A stretch of DNA of 64,000 nucleotides from contig JBBILQ010000001.1 of assembly GCA_037444845.1 (NCBI GenBank), forward strand, positions 73,749 through 137,748. The letters are read 5' to 3'. The notes under the pieces were generated by a model. That model searched no databases and had not been told where the DNA came from. It saw only the letters and a list, made by a program, of their open reading frames with translations. The position numbers and the translations under genes are program-made. Positions 15,819 through 24,106 of this stretch are shown here, piece after piece; position 1 is the first letter of the stretch; the number at the start of each line of letters is the position of its first letter. The stretch is from JARYMI01 sp037444845 (GTDB lineage: Bacteria; Acidobacteriota; Aminicenantia; Aminicenantales; UBA8522).

Positions 15819-17441
15819 TCAGGGTGCGGTCTTAGGAACGCGCGAGGCTCGAAGCTCGGCATTTCCCATGACCGTGGAGATCGTTCCTTCAAGAGAATCC
15901 TTTTCAGCCCGGCCGCTGAATTCCATGGTCATGGTTTGACCCATGATCGTGGCTTCGATTGAAAACGTAAGGGTGCTTCCGCTGAAGGTTCCGTTACGGA
16001 TTTCCCAGCGGCCCATTTCGCTGGCCAAAACGCCACTGACCTGGCTTCCTTCCTGCTCGAGCTCCATCGTCATGTCCAGTTCGCCCATTGGACTGCGCAC
16101 AGTGGCCTTCCAGGTTCCGGTCACGTTTATGCCTGCGGGCTGGGTTTCAGCCGCTTTTTTTTCAACCTGGAAGAGGAGGCCGTCCACAAAGACCTTTTCT
16201 ATTTCCGTTTTTTCGTCAAAGATTTCACCTTTGGCCAGGATGACATTGGCAATTTTCCCCGTTTCAAGGCTGCCCAGGATAGAGTCAACTCCCAGGAACT
16301 TGGCTGGCGTGATGGTCAAGGCTTTGAGGGCTTCCTCGGCCGGGAGTCCGGCTTTGATGGCGTCGCGGATGTTTTTCTGGATGGCTGCGGCGTCAGTGAG
16401 GCCGAAGGAAGTCAGGGCGAAGGACAGCCCGGCTTGCGAAAGAGCTTTGGCATTGGCTGGATAGATATCTTTTTCGGCTCTTCTCTTCTCTTCCTCTCCT
16501 TTTTGGGCGTATTCGCTGCTCATCGGGGGGCGAAAATCGAGAGATACGAGAAGCGGCACGGGCGTTTTTCGAAGAAGGTCGACGACACGCCAGGCCTCGT
16601 TGGCGCCGCTGATGAGAACGTTCAGGTTGAATTCGCCGCGCAGCCGAAGAGCTCGCCTGATGTCTTCCTGGTTGGCGCAGGTAAAAATGATCGGTTTTTT
16701 ATCGACGACGTACGGAACGAGGTCTTCGAGGTTAGGATTGTACTCAGGTCTCTTCAGTCCCCGGCGAAGCTGTTCAAAGCGGGCGCGATGGGAAGCATAA
16801 TAAGCCGCATCCAAGAAGGACTGTCTGAGGAGAGCCATCGTTCCCATCAGGCTCGACGGGTAAGCCCCTCTCTCTGTAGCGAAATTGATATGGAGAGCGA
16901 CGGAGTTTTTGACCACCATGGGTTCGACAGCCTCGCCGTTAAGGTTAATGAGGACGCTCCGGCCGGCGAAGATGCCCGTCCCGGCCACGGTCAGGACGGT
17001 CGTGATCCCAATGCGATGAAGCGCCTCGATCGTTGCCTTCTTTGGCTTAAGGAGAGTGAACGCCTCGAGGCCGGGTTTAGCCGAGGGTTTCATGGGCTGA
17101 CTTTCGGAAGCCCGAGGAGCCTCGGTGGCCGGCCGCTCTTCCTTAGGCGGCTCGATGAAGAAATTCGTGTGGGCTGAGATCAAGCCAGGATAAGCGGTCA
17201 AGCCTTCGGCCTCGATCACTTCAGCGTCCTCGGGAATGTTTATTATTCCGATAGTTCCTATAGATTCAATAAGGCCGTCGCGGATGACGACGACGCCCTT
17301 TTCGACCGTGGGCCCGGCGACCGGCACGATCCGGCAGTTGACCAGAGCGTACGTCGGCTGGACATCCGCCCGAACGAGCGCCGGGCTAATGAGAGTGATG
17401 ATGACCAGAACCATGAGATTCTTGATAACCGTTTTAGCCAT
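15819..17441 (-). CDS. Amidohydrolase-family protein with altered metal motif and C-terminal beta domain, exported
   Basis: A 540-residue protein with a signal peptide (MAKTVIKNLMVLVIITLI), then LVNCRIVPVAGPTVEKGVVV. The first metal motif reads YPGLISAHTNFF, so one His of HxH is replaced by Asn. The C-terminal amidohydrolase block LGSLETGKIANVILAKGE is kept. An added domain of roughly 110 residues (NVTGTWKATVRSPMGELDMT onward) has a repeated beta pattern resembling small ligand-binding domains found on other exported bacterial enzymes. ATG 17441 follows GAAAGGAGG by 3 nt; starts further upstream are less likely. It heads the amidohydrolase operon and resembles the 13202 gene in layout. Confidence 0.82.
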   Translation of the reverse strand: MAKTVIKNLMVLVIITLISPALVRADVQPTYALVNCRIVPVAGPTVEKGVVVIRDGLIESIGTIGIINIPEDAEVIEAEGLTAYPGLISAHTNFFIEPPKEERPATEAPRASESQPMKPSAKPGLEAFTLLKPKKATIEALHRIGITTVLTVAGTGIFAGRSVLINLNGEAVEPMVVKNSVALHINFATERGAYPSSLMGTMALLRQSFLDAAYYASHRARFEQLRRGLKRPEYNPNLEDLVPYVVDKKPIIFTCANQEDIRRALRLRGEFNLNVLISGANEAWRVVDLLRKTPVPLLVSLDFRPPMSSEYAQKGEEEKRRAEKDIYPANAKALSQAGLSFALTSFGLTDAAAIQKNIRDAIKAGLPAEEALKALTITPAKFLGVDSILGSLETGKIANVILAKGEIFDEKTEIEKVFVDGLLFQVEKKAAETQPAGINVTGTWKATVRSPMGELDMTMELEQEGSQVSGVLASEMGRWEIRNGTFSGSTLTFSIEATIMGQTMTMEFSGRAEKDSLEGTISTVMGNAELRASRVPKTAP

Positions 17442-17575
17442 GGGCCTCCTTTCAAGCAAAAATTGTTGTTGGCGAAAGAGCAGGACATCTATGAAAAGCC
17501 CATCCCTTAATTTGAGTCTCCATGAGTGAAAAAATTTTAACAAAAGCGACTTGCTCCGTCAACCGCTGTCTTCGC

Positions 17576-17729
17576 CCCAAAATTGCCTGTAGAAATTTCT
17601 TGGGCAGCGCAAGAGCTTGCGCTTCTGCAAAATTGGCGCGATAAGCCCACACCCGATGGATGGCGTGGTTCGGGGGTGAACGACGACAGGGCCCGTCGGG
17701 TGATTCTATCAAATTTTGGGTTCGCACGG
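17576..17729 (+). repeat. Dispersed repeat, family A copy 1
   Basis: Most of the 331-bp gap between the amidohydrolase start and the methyltransferase gene. It aligns with 24107-24344 in several blocks: CCCAAAATTGCC, TTCTGCAAAA, a CACCCGAnGGnTGGCG-like block with TTCGGGG, GGTGAAC followed by CGACAGG and CCCGTCGGGTGATTCTATC, then AAATTT. This copy has its own perfect stem GCGCAAG/CTTGCGC (17607-17622), which copy 2 lacks. I see no clear coding content. Confidence 0.6.
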
Positions 17730-17772
17730 TTCGTATCTCCTTCCCCATGATCACGAGAGGAGCCCGACCGCA

Positions 17773-18570
17773 ATGATCATCCATTTGGAGACACTTCCCT
17801 TCATGCTCGGGCAAACCCGGCGACAGGTGCGAGCAACGCCGTTTTTTGATAGCATGAAAACTCAGGCCGAAATGACAAATAGACGGATTCAGGCTATTTT
17901 CTCCGAGGTAGCCGAGCGCTACGAGCTGGTCAATCACGTCCTGACCTTCGGCTTGGATCGACGGTGGCGCAATCACGCCGCCCGGCTGGCCGCTCGGATT
18001 GAGGGAACACTCTGGCTTGATGTCTGCAGCGGGACGGGTGAGATGGCCGAGAGCCTGCACCGGTATTCCGCCGGCCGGGCAAAAATTGTCGTCGTTGATT
18101 TTAGCCCCGCTATGCTGGCCCGGGTTTCTGCCAAATCGGCAGGCCGCGATTTTTTGCTGACAATGGCTGAAGCAGGCCGGCTACCCTTTGCCGACCGAAC
18201 CTTTGACTTGGTGACGATCTCTTTTGCCACGCGCAACATCAACACCTCAACCGGTGCCCTGCTCAAACACCTCCGGGAGTTCCGGCGTGTCCTCCGTCCC
18301 GGCGGCTGCTTTATCAACCTCGAAACAAGTCAGCCGATTCACCCCGTCGTCAGGAAGCTATTTCATGCCTATATCAAGATTGCCGTCAGGCCGATCGGAA
18401 CTTTTTTGTCTGGGTCGAAAGCCGGCTACGCCTATCTCTCCTCCACCGTCCCCCGCTTTTACAGCGCCGCAGAACTTAGCTCCCTGCTCAGGCAGGCTGG
18501 ATTTGGGCGTGTCATCGAAAAGCCATTGTTCTTCGGAGTAGCGGCTATCCACTTAGCTTTTAAACAGTAA
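17773..18570 (+). CDS. UbiE/MenG-type SAM-dependent methyltransferase
   Basis: A class I SAM methyltransferase of the ubiquinone/menaquinone C-methyltransferase family. It has IFSEVAERYELVNHVLTFGLDRRWR at the start of the domain, WLDVCSGTGEMAESL for SAM binding (motif I), LPFADRTFDLVTISFATRNI and FRRVLRPGGCFINLE. These match UbiE closely, so it probably methylates demethylmenaquinone or another quinone. ATG 17773 has GAGAGGAG 10 nt upstream, giving 265 residues. Starts at 17854 or 17872 would give the more usual 232-238 residues and remain possible. It is a lone gene, preceded by the family A repeat. Confidence 0.85.
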   Translation: MIIHLETLPFMLGQTRRQVRATPFFDSMKTQAEMTNRRIQAIFSEVAERYELVNHVLTFGLDRRWRNHAARLAARIEGTLWLDVCSGTGEMAESLHRYSAGRAKIVVVDFSPAMLARVSAKSAGRDFLLTMAEAGRLPFADRTFDLVTISFATRNINTSTGALLKHLREFRRVLRPGGCFINLETSQPIHPVVRKLFHAYIKIAVRPIGTFLSGSKAGYAYLSSTVPRFYSAAELSSLLRQAGFGRVIEKPLFFGVAAIHLAFKQ

Positions 18571-18635
18571 TGAGAACAGGGCAACAAAGCTTGTTTTTCT
18601 GGCCACGCCCCAGCAGGCACGGGCGGTGAAATGAG

Positions 18636-18664
18636 TTGTTGATTGACGGCAGTTAAGGTAATAT
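18636..18664 (+). promoter_or_regulatory. Promoter for the HprK-like / comA pair
   Basis: TTGTTG (18636-18641), a 17-nt spacer and TAATAT (18659-18664). The predicted start is near 18671, 15 nt before ATG 18686. Confidence 0.4.
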
Positions 18665-18685
18665 TGATGACTTGAGAAAGCGGCC

Positions 18686-19699
18686 ATGCTGCAGAGAATG
18701 TACCGCCAGGCTGTGAGGGTTCTTAAGGCAACGATTGCCATCATCTCTAACCGTGAATCTCTGCTCCTTTCCTTTCCCCTTCCGCTAGAAGTGACGTCCC
18801 TGCTCACGGATTTCAAAGAAGTAACAAACATCCCTTATCCCTCTGACCCGGACGGCCGGATCAGCATCCGTGAGATGCCAGCAGTCAAACCGTCAATCCG
18901 CATCTCCGGAGAGCGCGCCGTATTCTGCGGCCCCTTCATTAGCCTGACCAAGCAGGCATCCGACCTGAGATACAGCTTGTGGGGCAACCAGGGGTTTCTT
19001 TGCCGATTTGCCCTGTATCTGCTGGAGAAAAACCATCAGGTCTACAGCCTCCATGCCTGCGGCCTTTTCCAAGCGGAAAAAAACAGGTTGGTGGTCATCG
19101 CCGGTGGAGCAGGGAGCGGCAAAACAGTCTACCTTCTCAGCGGACTGGAAAAAGGGTTGAAACTTTTTTCGACCGAGACCGTTCACTTCACCGTCAAGGC
19201 CGGCGGCATTCTCTGGTTCATGGGTTCGCTCGTGGACAACGTCAGGCTGGAGACCCTTCGGCGTCACTTCCCGAGTTTCCTCCCCCCTGCGCTACCCTCG
19301 AGCGCCGCCGTTCCTCGGGCCCCCTGGCAAGACAAAATCGCCATCGACTTTAGTTCCTACCGGTATTCAGAGGATGTCCTGTTCGGCCCTGATGTCGTGA
19401 TCATCTTCCCTCGCATCGAAGAAGGCTGGGACGCTTTTCTCCTCAGCCCCATGGAAAATCCTGCTCGAGCAGCCAAAGCCCTGTTCGACAATATATCTGA
19501 GAAGTTAGCCGAGACTGTGGTCCTTTATGACAGGATTCCAGCGCCCGGATTGGACAATTCCGATTTAGCCAGAGCGAGGCTCAGAGCTGCCGAAACGTTG
19601 GCCCGGTCGAGCCACACTCGTCTCGTGGCCTCTGTCCTTTCCAGCCCGGGTCAATGCTGGGGCGACTTGCTCGCCGGACGACTTTCGAAAAGGAGCTGA
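18686..19699 (+). CDS. P-loop protein resembling HPr kinase/phosphorylase-like proteins
   Basis: A 337-residue protein of unknown function. A clear Walker A motif, GGAGSGKT at residues 140-147, follows SLHACGLFQAEKNRLVVIAG. This arrangement resembles HprK-type kinase domains and the HprK-like proteins of peptide-modification clusters, where the P-loop comes after an H-A-x-G/A strand. No HprK K/R signature is evident. The N-terminal 110 residues resemble no domain I know. It is followed after 2 nt by a phosphosulfolactate synthase homologue, so the two are coupled. A small-molecule or Ser/Thr kinase is one possibility, inferred only. Confidence 0.6.
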   Translation: MLQRMYRQAVRVLKATIAIISNRESLLLSFPLPLEVTSLLTDFKEVTNIPYPSDPDGRISIREMPAVKPSIRISGERAVFCGPFISLTKQASDLRYSLWGNQGFLCRFALYLLEKNHQVYSLHACGLFQAEKNRLVVIAGGAGSGKTVYLLSGLEKGLKLFSTETVHFTVKAGGILWFMGSLVDNVRLETLRRHFPSFLPPALPSSAAVPRAPWQDKIAIDFSSYRYSEDVLFGPDVVIIFPRIEEGWDAFLLSPMENPARAAKALFDNISEKLAETVVLYDRIPAPGLDNSDLARARLRAAETLARSSHTRLVASVLSSPGQCWGDLLAGRLSKRS

Positions 19700-19701
19700 A
19701 C

Positions 19702-20508
19702 ATGACTCCTAAAGCTTGGGAAGGAACTTTCCGCATCCCCTGCCCGGGGAGAAGCGAAAAACCCAGGCGGACAGGCCTGACCATGGTCATAGACAAGGGC
19801 CTCGGAATTTATTTTCTCCGGGACCTCGTCCAAACGGCTGGCGACTACATCGACATCATCAAGCTGACCTTCGGCACCTCAGCGTTTTACGAGCGAAGCC
19901 TGCTCAAAAAGAAAAACAAGCTGATCGTCTCTTCCGGCATCGAGGTCATGCCGGGCGGAACCTTTTTTGAAGTGGCCGTCTGGCAAAAAAGCCTGGATGC
20001 TTATCTTAAGAAGGCTCGCGACTTAGGGTTCAGCGCTGTTGAAGTCTCTGACGGCACGATCGAGATGGATCGGGCTGCCCGGAAAGAGGCGATCAAAAAA
20101 TCCCTCGACATGGGCTTCAAAGTCATCACTGAAGTGGGCAAGAAGGATCCCAAAGAAGCTCCTCCGGCCGGGCTGATCACTGAACTGATCCGTGAGGACC
20201 TAGCTGCTGGTGCTTTTAAGGTCATCATTGAGGCCCGCGAAGCCGGCAAGGGCGTCGGCATCTTTGACCAAGAGGGAAAAACAAAGACAGACGAGGTCGA
20301 CCGCATCCTGGCCGCCGGCGCCGCCGCGGAGGATTTAATCTGGGAAGCTCCTCTCAAGGACCAGCAGCAGGACCTTATCCTGCGTTTTGGACTCAACGCT
20401 AACCTTGGGAATATCCCGCCCGAAGAAGTGCTGGCTCTGGAAGCGCTCAGGCAAGGGCTGCGCGGAGATACGCTGAAGCGAGCCTATTCTAAGGCTTCGA
20501 GGAGTTGA
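19702..20508 (+). CDS. comA: Phosphosulfolactate synthase (ComA) family protein
   Basis: A 268-residue TIM-barrel protein. RTGLTMVIDKGLG at the start, YIDIIKLTFGTSAFYE, GIEVMPGGTFFEV, FSAVEVSDGTIEM and KVIIEAREAGKGVGIFD all fit the ComA/YitD family. ComA joins sulfite to phosphoenolpyruvate, giving phosphosulfolactate, the first step to coenzyme M in methanogens; bacterial members occur in sulfolactate pathways or with unknown roles. No comB or comC is in this window. ATG 19702 follows an AAGGAGCTGA site and starts 2 nt after the upstream stop. The 3' end overlaps the convergent hydrolase gene by 25 nt. Confidence 0.85.
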   Translation: MTPKAWEGTFRIPCPGRSEKPRRTGLTMVIDKGLGIYFLRDLVQTAGDYIDIIKLTFGTSAFYERSLLKKKNKLIVSSGIEVMPGGTFFEVAVWQKSLDAYLKKARDLGFSAVEVSDGTIEMDRAARKEAIKKSLDMGFKVITEVGKKDPKEAPPAGLITELIREDLAAGAFKVIIEAREAGKGVGIFDQEGKTKTDEVDRILAAGAAAEDLIWEAPLKDQQQDLILRFGLNANLGNIPPEEVLALEALRQGLRGDTLKRAYSKASRS

Positions 20509-22892
20509 ATGAGGACAGCGTGATCGCCCTCGGGGATTGTTATTTTTTGAGAGCGGCCCGTAAAAACTTTTTTGAGGTCGTTATCAACGAGGATTTGGTA
20601 TTTTCCTTTTTTAAGGAATTGGATCTGCACTTCCCTTCCCTTGAGGGTTTTGATTTCGAAGGAGACTTCGTTCTCCGAGTAAAGAAAATGCCTGAAAACC
20701 GCGCCACCGTTGGCCTTCAGAATTTCGCGCTCCTCCTCGATGAGCTTGATTTTGGAGTTTGAAACCTCGACCTGGTAGTGCCTTCCCTGGATGGCCAGGC
20801 GGACAAGTTTGCCTTTTTTCTCCGGGTTGAGCATGCCGAATCGGAAGCCTTCCCAGGGCGTAAAATCAAGATATTCCTCGATGCCGATGAGGGCGAAAAG
20901 CGGACCCCAGCTTTGAAAGCGCTGGCCGCCCGCCTCGCCTGTCCGGGAGTCATAATTTTCCGGGCAAAGCTGGAAATTCTCCCAGCTCCGCAGAAACAGG
21001 CCCGCGCTTTTCTGAGCAAACTCTGCCGCCACGGCGTCAAAACCGAAAGCCTTCAGACCCTGGTAGACGAGATAGTTGGTCGGCGGCCAGACCGCGCCGC
21101 GCCAGTACTGCTGCTCTTTGAAAAGTGGGTCATCGCGAGAGACGGTTGGCAGGATATAGTCTCCCCAGAATTCTTTTGGGTTGAGGAGTCGCTTGATCAT
21201 CGCCAGTGCCTGCTCTTTATCGGGAATACGGGCCAGCAAAGGATAGAAGTTTGATGCCGCCTTGCGGGTGGAAAAACGACCGTCCCAGTGCCGGTCAAAG
21301 TAGAACTTCTCCCGCTCGTTCCAGAGGCGGCTGTTTATAAGTTTTTTCATTTGGTCGTATTCATCAAGATAGAAGGCGTAGTCATCATGGAGGTTCAGGA
21401 TGTTGGCGATCTGGGCCAGGCAATAGGCGTCAAGCGCATAGAGGGAGTTGAGGTCCAGGCAGTTCATCATCAGAGTCCCCGTCTCCTCGCTGAATGGGGC
21501 TTCTTCCCAGTTGGGCAAGTCGTCCTGTCCCGATTCCCGCATGGCTCGCTGTTTTCCTTCAGCCGTGATTTCCCAGGAAGGGACCGCCGTAGAGACAAGC
21601 TCGGCGTCTGAGCCCCACTCGAGGAGGCCGTCGCCGTTGCCGTCGCGGCGCGCCTGGCCGTTGGACTTGGGAGCTTTCCAGAAGGCGTGCCATTTTTTCA
21701 GGCTTGGGTAAGAGAACTTGAGCAGGTCCAGGTCTCCGACCTTCCCGAATAGTTTGAGGACACAGAAAGCACCCAAGGGAGGCTGTGAGCGGTCGGCTGT
21801 TCCGCCGAACCGGCTCCGCCAGTTGGGGATGTTCCCGTTCGGGTACTGAGTTTCCAGCACAGACTCGATAATGTCCCGGACATGTTTTGGGCTTTCCACA
21901 GAGGCTTCCAGGGCGCTAAAGAAAGAAGTCCATTCGAAGATAGTCCAGTGGTCTTGAAGGCCCCCGGGCTGGAAAATCCAGCTCCTTCCCGCAGGCGTGT
22001 AAAGCCGATGGTGGCCTGGCTGGTAAAGGGTCATCCAGAAGATATTGTTGGTGATGGCTTCGGCGGCGCCCTTAAAAAGGCCATCGGCCTTGACCCTTTT
22101 ATTCTGGTAGCGGCGCTCTTCTTCGAGAAGGAAGTTGCTTATTGTTTTGCTGTTCTTGTAGCGATAGATCTGATTGGCCAGGATTTTCGGGTCTTCGCCG
22201 ACCCCGGCAACAAAATAGAGGTCCCTCTCCTTCTCCATGGAAAAAGGCAAAGAGATGTCTTCCCCTGTTTGCACCGGGACAGCATCAGGCTGGCGATCCG
22301 ACCAGAAGAGGTAGTGAAGCTTTTTGTCGATTCCGTTCTCGGCTTGAACCTGTCCATCAGCAAGCAAGCGATACTCACCGCTGATATTCCATGGGAAGTA
22401 GTGAATGATATGAAGCTCGATGTTCTTGGGTGCTCTGACCCGGCCAATAACCGTTTTTTCATTCTGTCTGGACCATTCCAGGGTCAGTGTTTCCGATTTT
22501 GACGCGGGCTTAATCAAAATCGGAGTCTCCTGCGCCTGGTGGAAAGGCAGGCTGAGGTCGGCCTGGATACGGGAGTATTGCCCGTCAGGAGAGTGAGGTC
22601 CGACTTCGGAGACCAAATAGAACAGGTCCCGGCCCTCTGCTCTTCGGCCCTCCTTGACAACCCTGATTCGGAAGCCAAAGACAGAATCCCGAGAAGCGGC
22701 CAAGACGAGTCCGAACCATTCTTTTCCCTCGAGAGCTCCGATATAAACGTCTTTCCAGGGATAGAAAACCTCTGCGCGCATAGGGAGGACCGTGATTGTC
22801 GTGGCGAACAATAAAAGAACAGCGAGAAAAAGGGTCAGCCTCGCTCGGCGGTTGGTGGCTTTTCTGATGTGGTTTCTTGCGAAGTCATGCAT
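20484..22892 (-). CDS. MGH1/trehalase-like (alpha/alpha)6-barrel glycoside hydrolase, exported
   Basis: An 802-residue protein with an N-terminal hydrophobic segment (LTLFLAVLLLFATTITVL), an N-terminal beta region of about 250 residues, then a glucosidase-type helical barrel. The barrel contains YQPGHHRLYTPAGRSW, QDHWTIFEWTSFF, GDGLLEWGSDAEL, CLDLNSLYALDAYCLAQIA, YWRGAVWPPTNYLVYQGL and CPENYDSRTGEAGGQRFQSW. This order is that of the GH37/GH63/MGH1 clan (trehalase, mannosidase, mannosylglycerate hydrolase). A C-terminal beta domain follows. It probably works outside the cytoplasm on an oligosaccharide; the substrate is open. The stop region overlaps the convergent comA by 25 nt. Confidence 0.82.
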   Translation of the reverse strand: MHDFARNHIRKATNRRARLTLFLAVLLLFATTITVLPMRAEVFYPWKDVYIGALEGKEWFGLVLAASRDSVFGFRIRVVKEGRRAEGRDLFYLVSEVGPHSPDGQYSRIQADLSLPFHQAQETPILIKPASKSETLTLEWSRQNEKTVIGRVRAPKNIELHIIHYFPWNISGEYRLLADGQVQAENGIDKKLHYLFWSDRQPDAVPVQTGEDISLPFSMEKERDLYFVAGVGEDPKILANQIYRYKNSKTISNFLLEEERRYQNKRVKADGLFKGAAEAITNNIFWMTLYQPGHHRLYTPAGRSWIFQPGGLQDHWTIFEWTSFFSALEASVESPKHVRDIIESVLETQYPNGNIPNWRSRFGGTADRSQPPLGAFCVLKLFGKVGDLDLLKFSYPSLKKWHAFWKAPKSNGQARRDGNGDGLLEWGSDAELVSTAVPSWEITAEGKQRAMRESGQDDLPNWEEAPFSEETGTLMMNCLDLNSLYALDAYCLAQIANILNLHDDYAFYLDEYDQMKKLINSRLWNEREKFYFDRHWDGRFSTRKAASNFYPLLARIPDKEQALAMIKRLLNPKEFWGDYILPTVSRDDPLFKEQQYWRGAVWPPTNYLVYQGLKAFGFDAVAAEFAQKSAGLFLRSWENFQLCPENYDSRTGEAGGQRFQSWGPLFALIGIEEYLDFTPWEGFRFGMLNPEKKGKLVRLAIQGRHYQVEVSNSKIKLIEEEREILKANGGAVFRHFLYSENEVSFEIKTLKGREVQIQFLKKGKYQILVDNDLKKVFTGRSQKITIPEGDHAVLIQLLEALE

Positions 22893-22930
22893 GTCGTCGT
22901 CGCTGCATTCTTTATCAAGGTTTCCTTCTT

Positions 22931-22959
22931 AATTTACGGCAAATGCGAGGATAAATCAA
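22931..22959 (-). promoter_or_regulatory. Promoter for the MGH1-like hydrolase
   Basis: On the minus strand TTGATT (22959-22954), a 17-nt spacer and TAAATT (22936-22931). The predicted start is near 22924, about 32 nt before ATG 22892. Confidence 0.4.
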
Positions 22960-22979
22960 CGCTGCTAAGGGCGCTGTCA

Positions 22980-24038
22980 TCAGTCAAGGCGAGATAAGCC
23001 GTGTTTCTTGGCCCAGGCTAGGGCCTCCTGGTATTCGCTCCGCTTGATCCTTCGGCTGATTTCTGGATATTCGCCGGCCTTGTACTCGGGGCGGTACTGA
23101 TCCATGAGGTTGACATAATGGCCGGTCGAGAGTTCTTCGGCCACAAACTTGATGAATTCCTCCGTCCCCGAAACCCTGTTGGGCAAGATGAGATGCCTGA
23201 GCACGATTCCTCTCCGAGCGATGCCGCGCTCGTCAAGCCTTAGCTCCCCGACCTGACGGTGCATTTCCTTGACAGCCGCCTTGGCATAATACGGATAATT
23301 GAAGGCGCCGGAAGAAAACTTGGCTGCGAAGGCAGGCTGCATGTACTTGAGGTCGGGCAGGTAAATGTCGATGATTCCGTCGAGAAGCTTGAGGACTTCG
23401 GGAGTCTCGTAACCGCTCGTGTTATAGACGAGCGGTATCTTGAGTCCAAGCCGGATGGCGCGCCGGAGCGCCCTGACAATACTCGGGACATAATGGGTCG
23501 GCGTGACGAGGTTGATGTTGTGGCAGCCGAAGCCCTGCACCTTGACCATCGTCTCGGCCAGCTGGTCATCAGAGATTTCCACCCCTTCGCCCTCGATGCT
23601 GATCGTGTAGTTCTGGCAAAAAACGCACCTCAGTCCGCAATTGGAGAAAAAGACCGTCCCTGAACCTTTCTGGCCGACAAGCGGCTTCTCTTCTCCGAAA
23701 TGAGGGAAAGCACTCGAGATCTTAACCCGGGCTGTCGCCTGACATACACCGGTCTCGCCTTTAAGCCTGTTGACTCGGCAGTCCCGCGGACAAAGATGGC
23801 AGTTTTCGTAGATAACGGCAAGCTTTTCCTCTCGTTCGGCCAGGCGGCCCGATTTCTCTAAGGCAAGATAGGAGGGATAGCCTTCGGGTTTTTCCTGGTT
23901 GAATGAAAAAGCCAGGATGGAGCGGCCAGCTCCGGCTGCGAAACCGGGCAGGAATAGGCCCGACCCGGCGAGCATCCAGGCCCGGCCCAAGAAATCTCTC
24001 CGAGAAATTTGACCGATTGTTTCTTTTATCGTCCGCAC
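22980..24038 (-). CDS. Radical SAM protein (PflA/AmmeMemoRadiSam-like) with a Tat signal
   Basis: A 352-residue radical SAM protein. The cluster motif is Cys134-x3-Cys138-x2-Cys141 in NCGLRCVFCQNY, after four further cysteines (80, 83, 87, 99) in CHLCPRDCRVN...GVCQ, as in the COG1313/PflX-type group. Downstream are NLVTPTHYVPS, YNTSGYE and IYLPDLKY, typical of the same group. The N-terminus ISRRDFLGRAWMLAGSGLFLPGF is a textbook twin-arginine signal, which is unusual for an oxygen-sensitive SAM enzyme. It starts at GTG 24038 after AAGGAAATAAG. Its target and reductant are unknown, and no AMMECR1 or MEMO gene is in the window. Confidence 0.85.
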   Translation of the reverse strand: MRTIKETIGQISRRDFLGRAWMLAGSGLFLPGFAAGAGRSILAFSFNQEKPEGYPSYLALEKSGRLAEREEKLAVIYENCHLCPRDCRVNRLKGETGVCQATARVKISSAFPHFGEEKPLVGQKGSGTVFFSNCGLRCVFCQNYTISIEGEGVEISDDQLAETMVKVQGFGCHNINLVTPTHYVPSIVRALRRAIRLGLKIPLVYNTSGYETPEVLKLLDGIIDIYLPDLKYMQPAFAAKFSSGAFNYPYYAKAAVKEMHRQVGELRLDERGIARRGIVLRHLILPNRVSGTEEFIKFVAEELSTGHYVNLMDQYRPEYKAGEYPEISRRIKRSEYQEALAWAKKHGLSRLD

Positions 24039-24049
24039 CTTATTTCCTT

Positions 24050-24079
24050 AATTATTATATTATTATATCATGAAGTCAA
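24050..24079 (-). promoter_or_regulatory. AT-rich promoter region for the radical SAM gene
   Basis: On the minus strand TTGACT (24079-24074) is followed by an AT-rich stretch of overlapping TATAAT/TAATAA hexamers. The best-spaced one (16-17 nt) is around 24057-24051. The exact -10 cannot be decided by eye. Confidence 0.35.
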
Positions 24080-24106
24080 GCTATTTTTCCTAATAAGAAG
24101 TTGCAT

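Noticed and set aside
17452..18060. Minus-strand frames over repeat family A that translate to similar peptides in both copies
   Set aside because: The similarity follows from the nucleotide repeat, the frames are broken by copy-specific inserts, and no start or ribosome-binding site fits.
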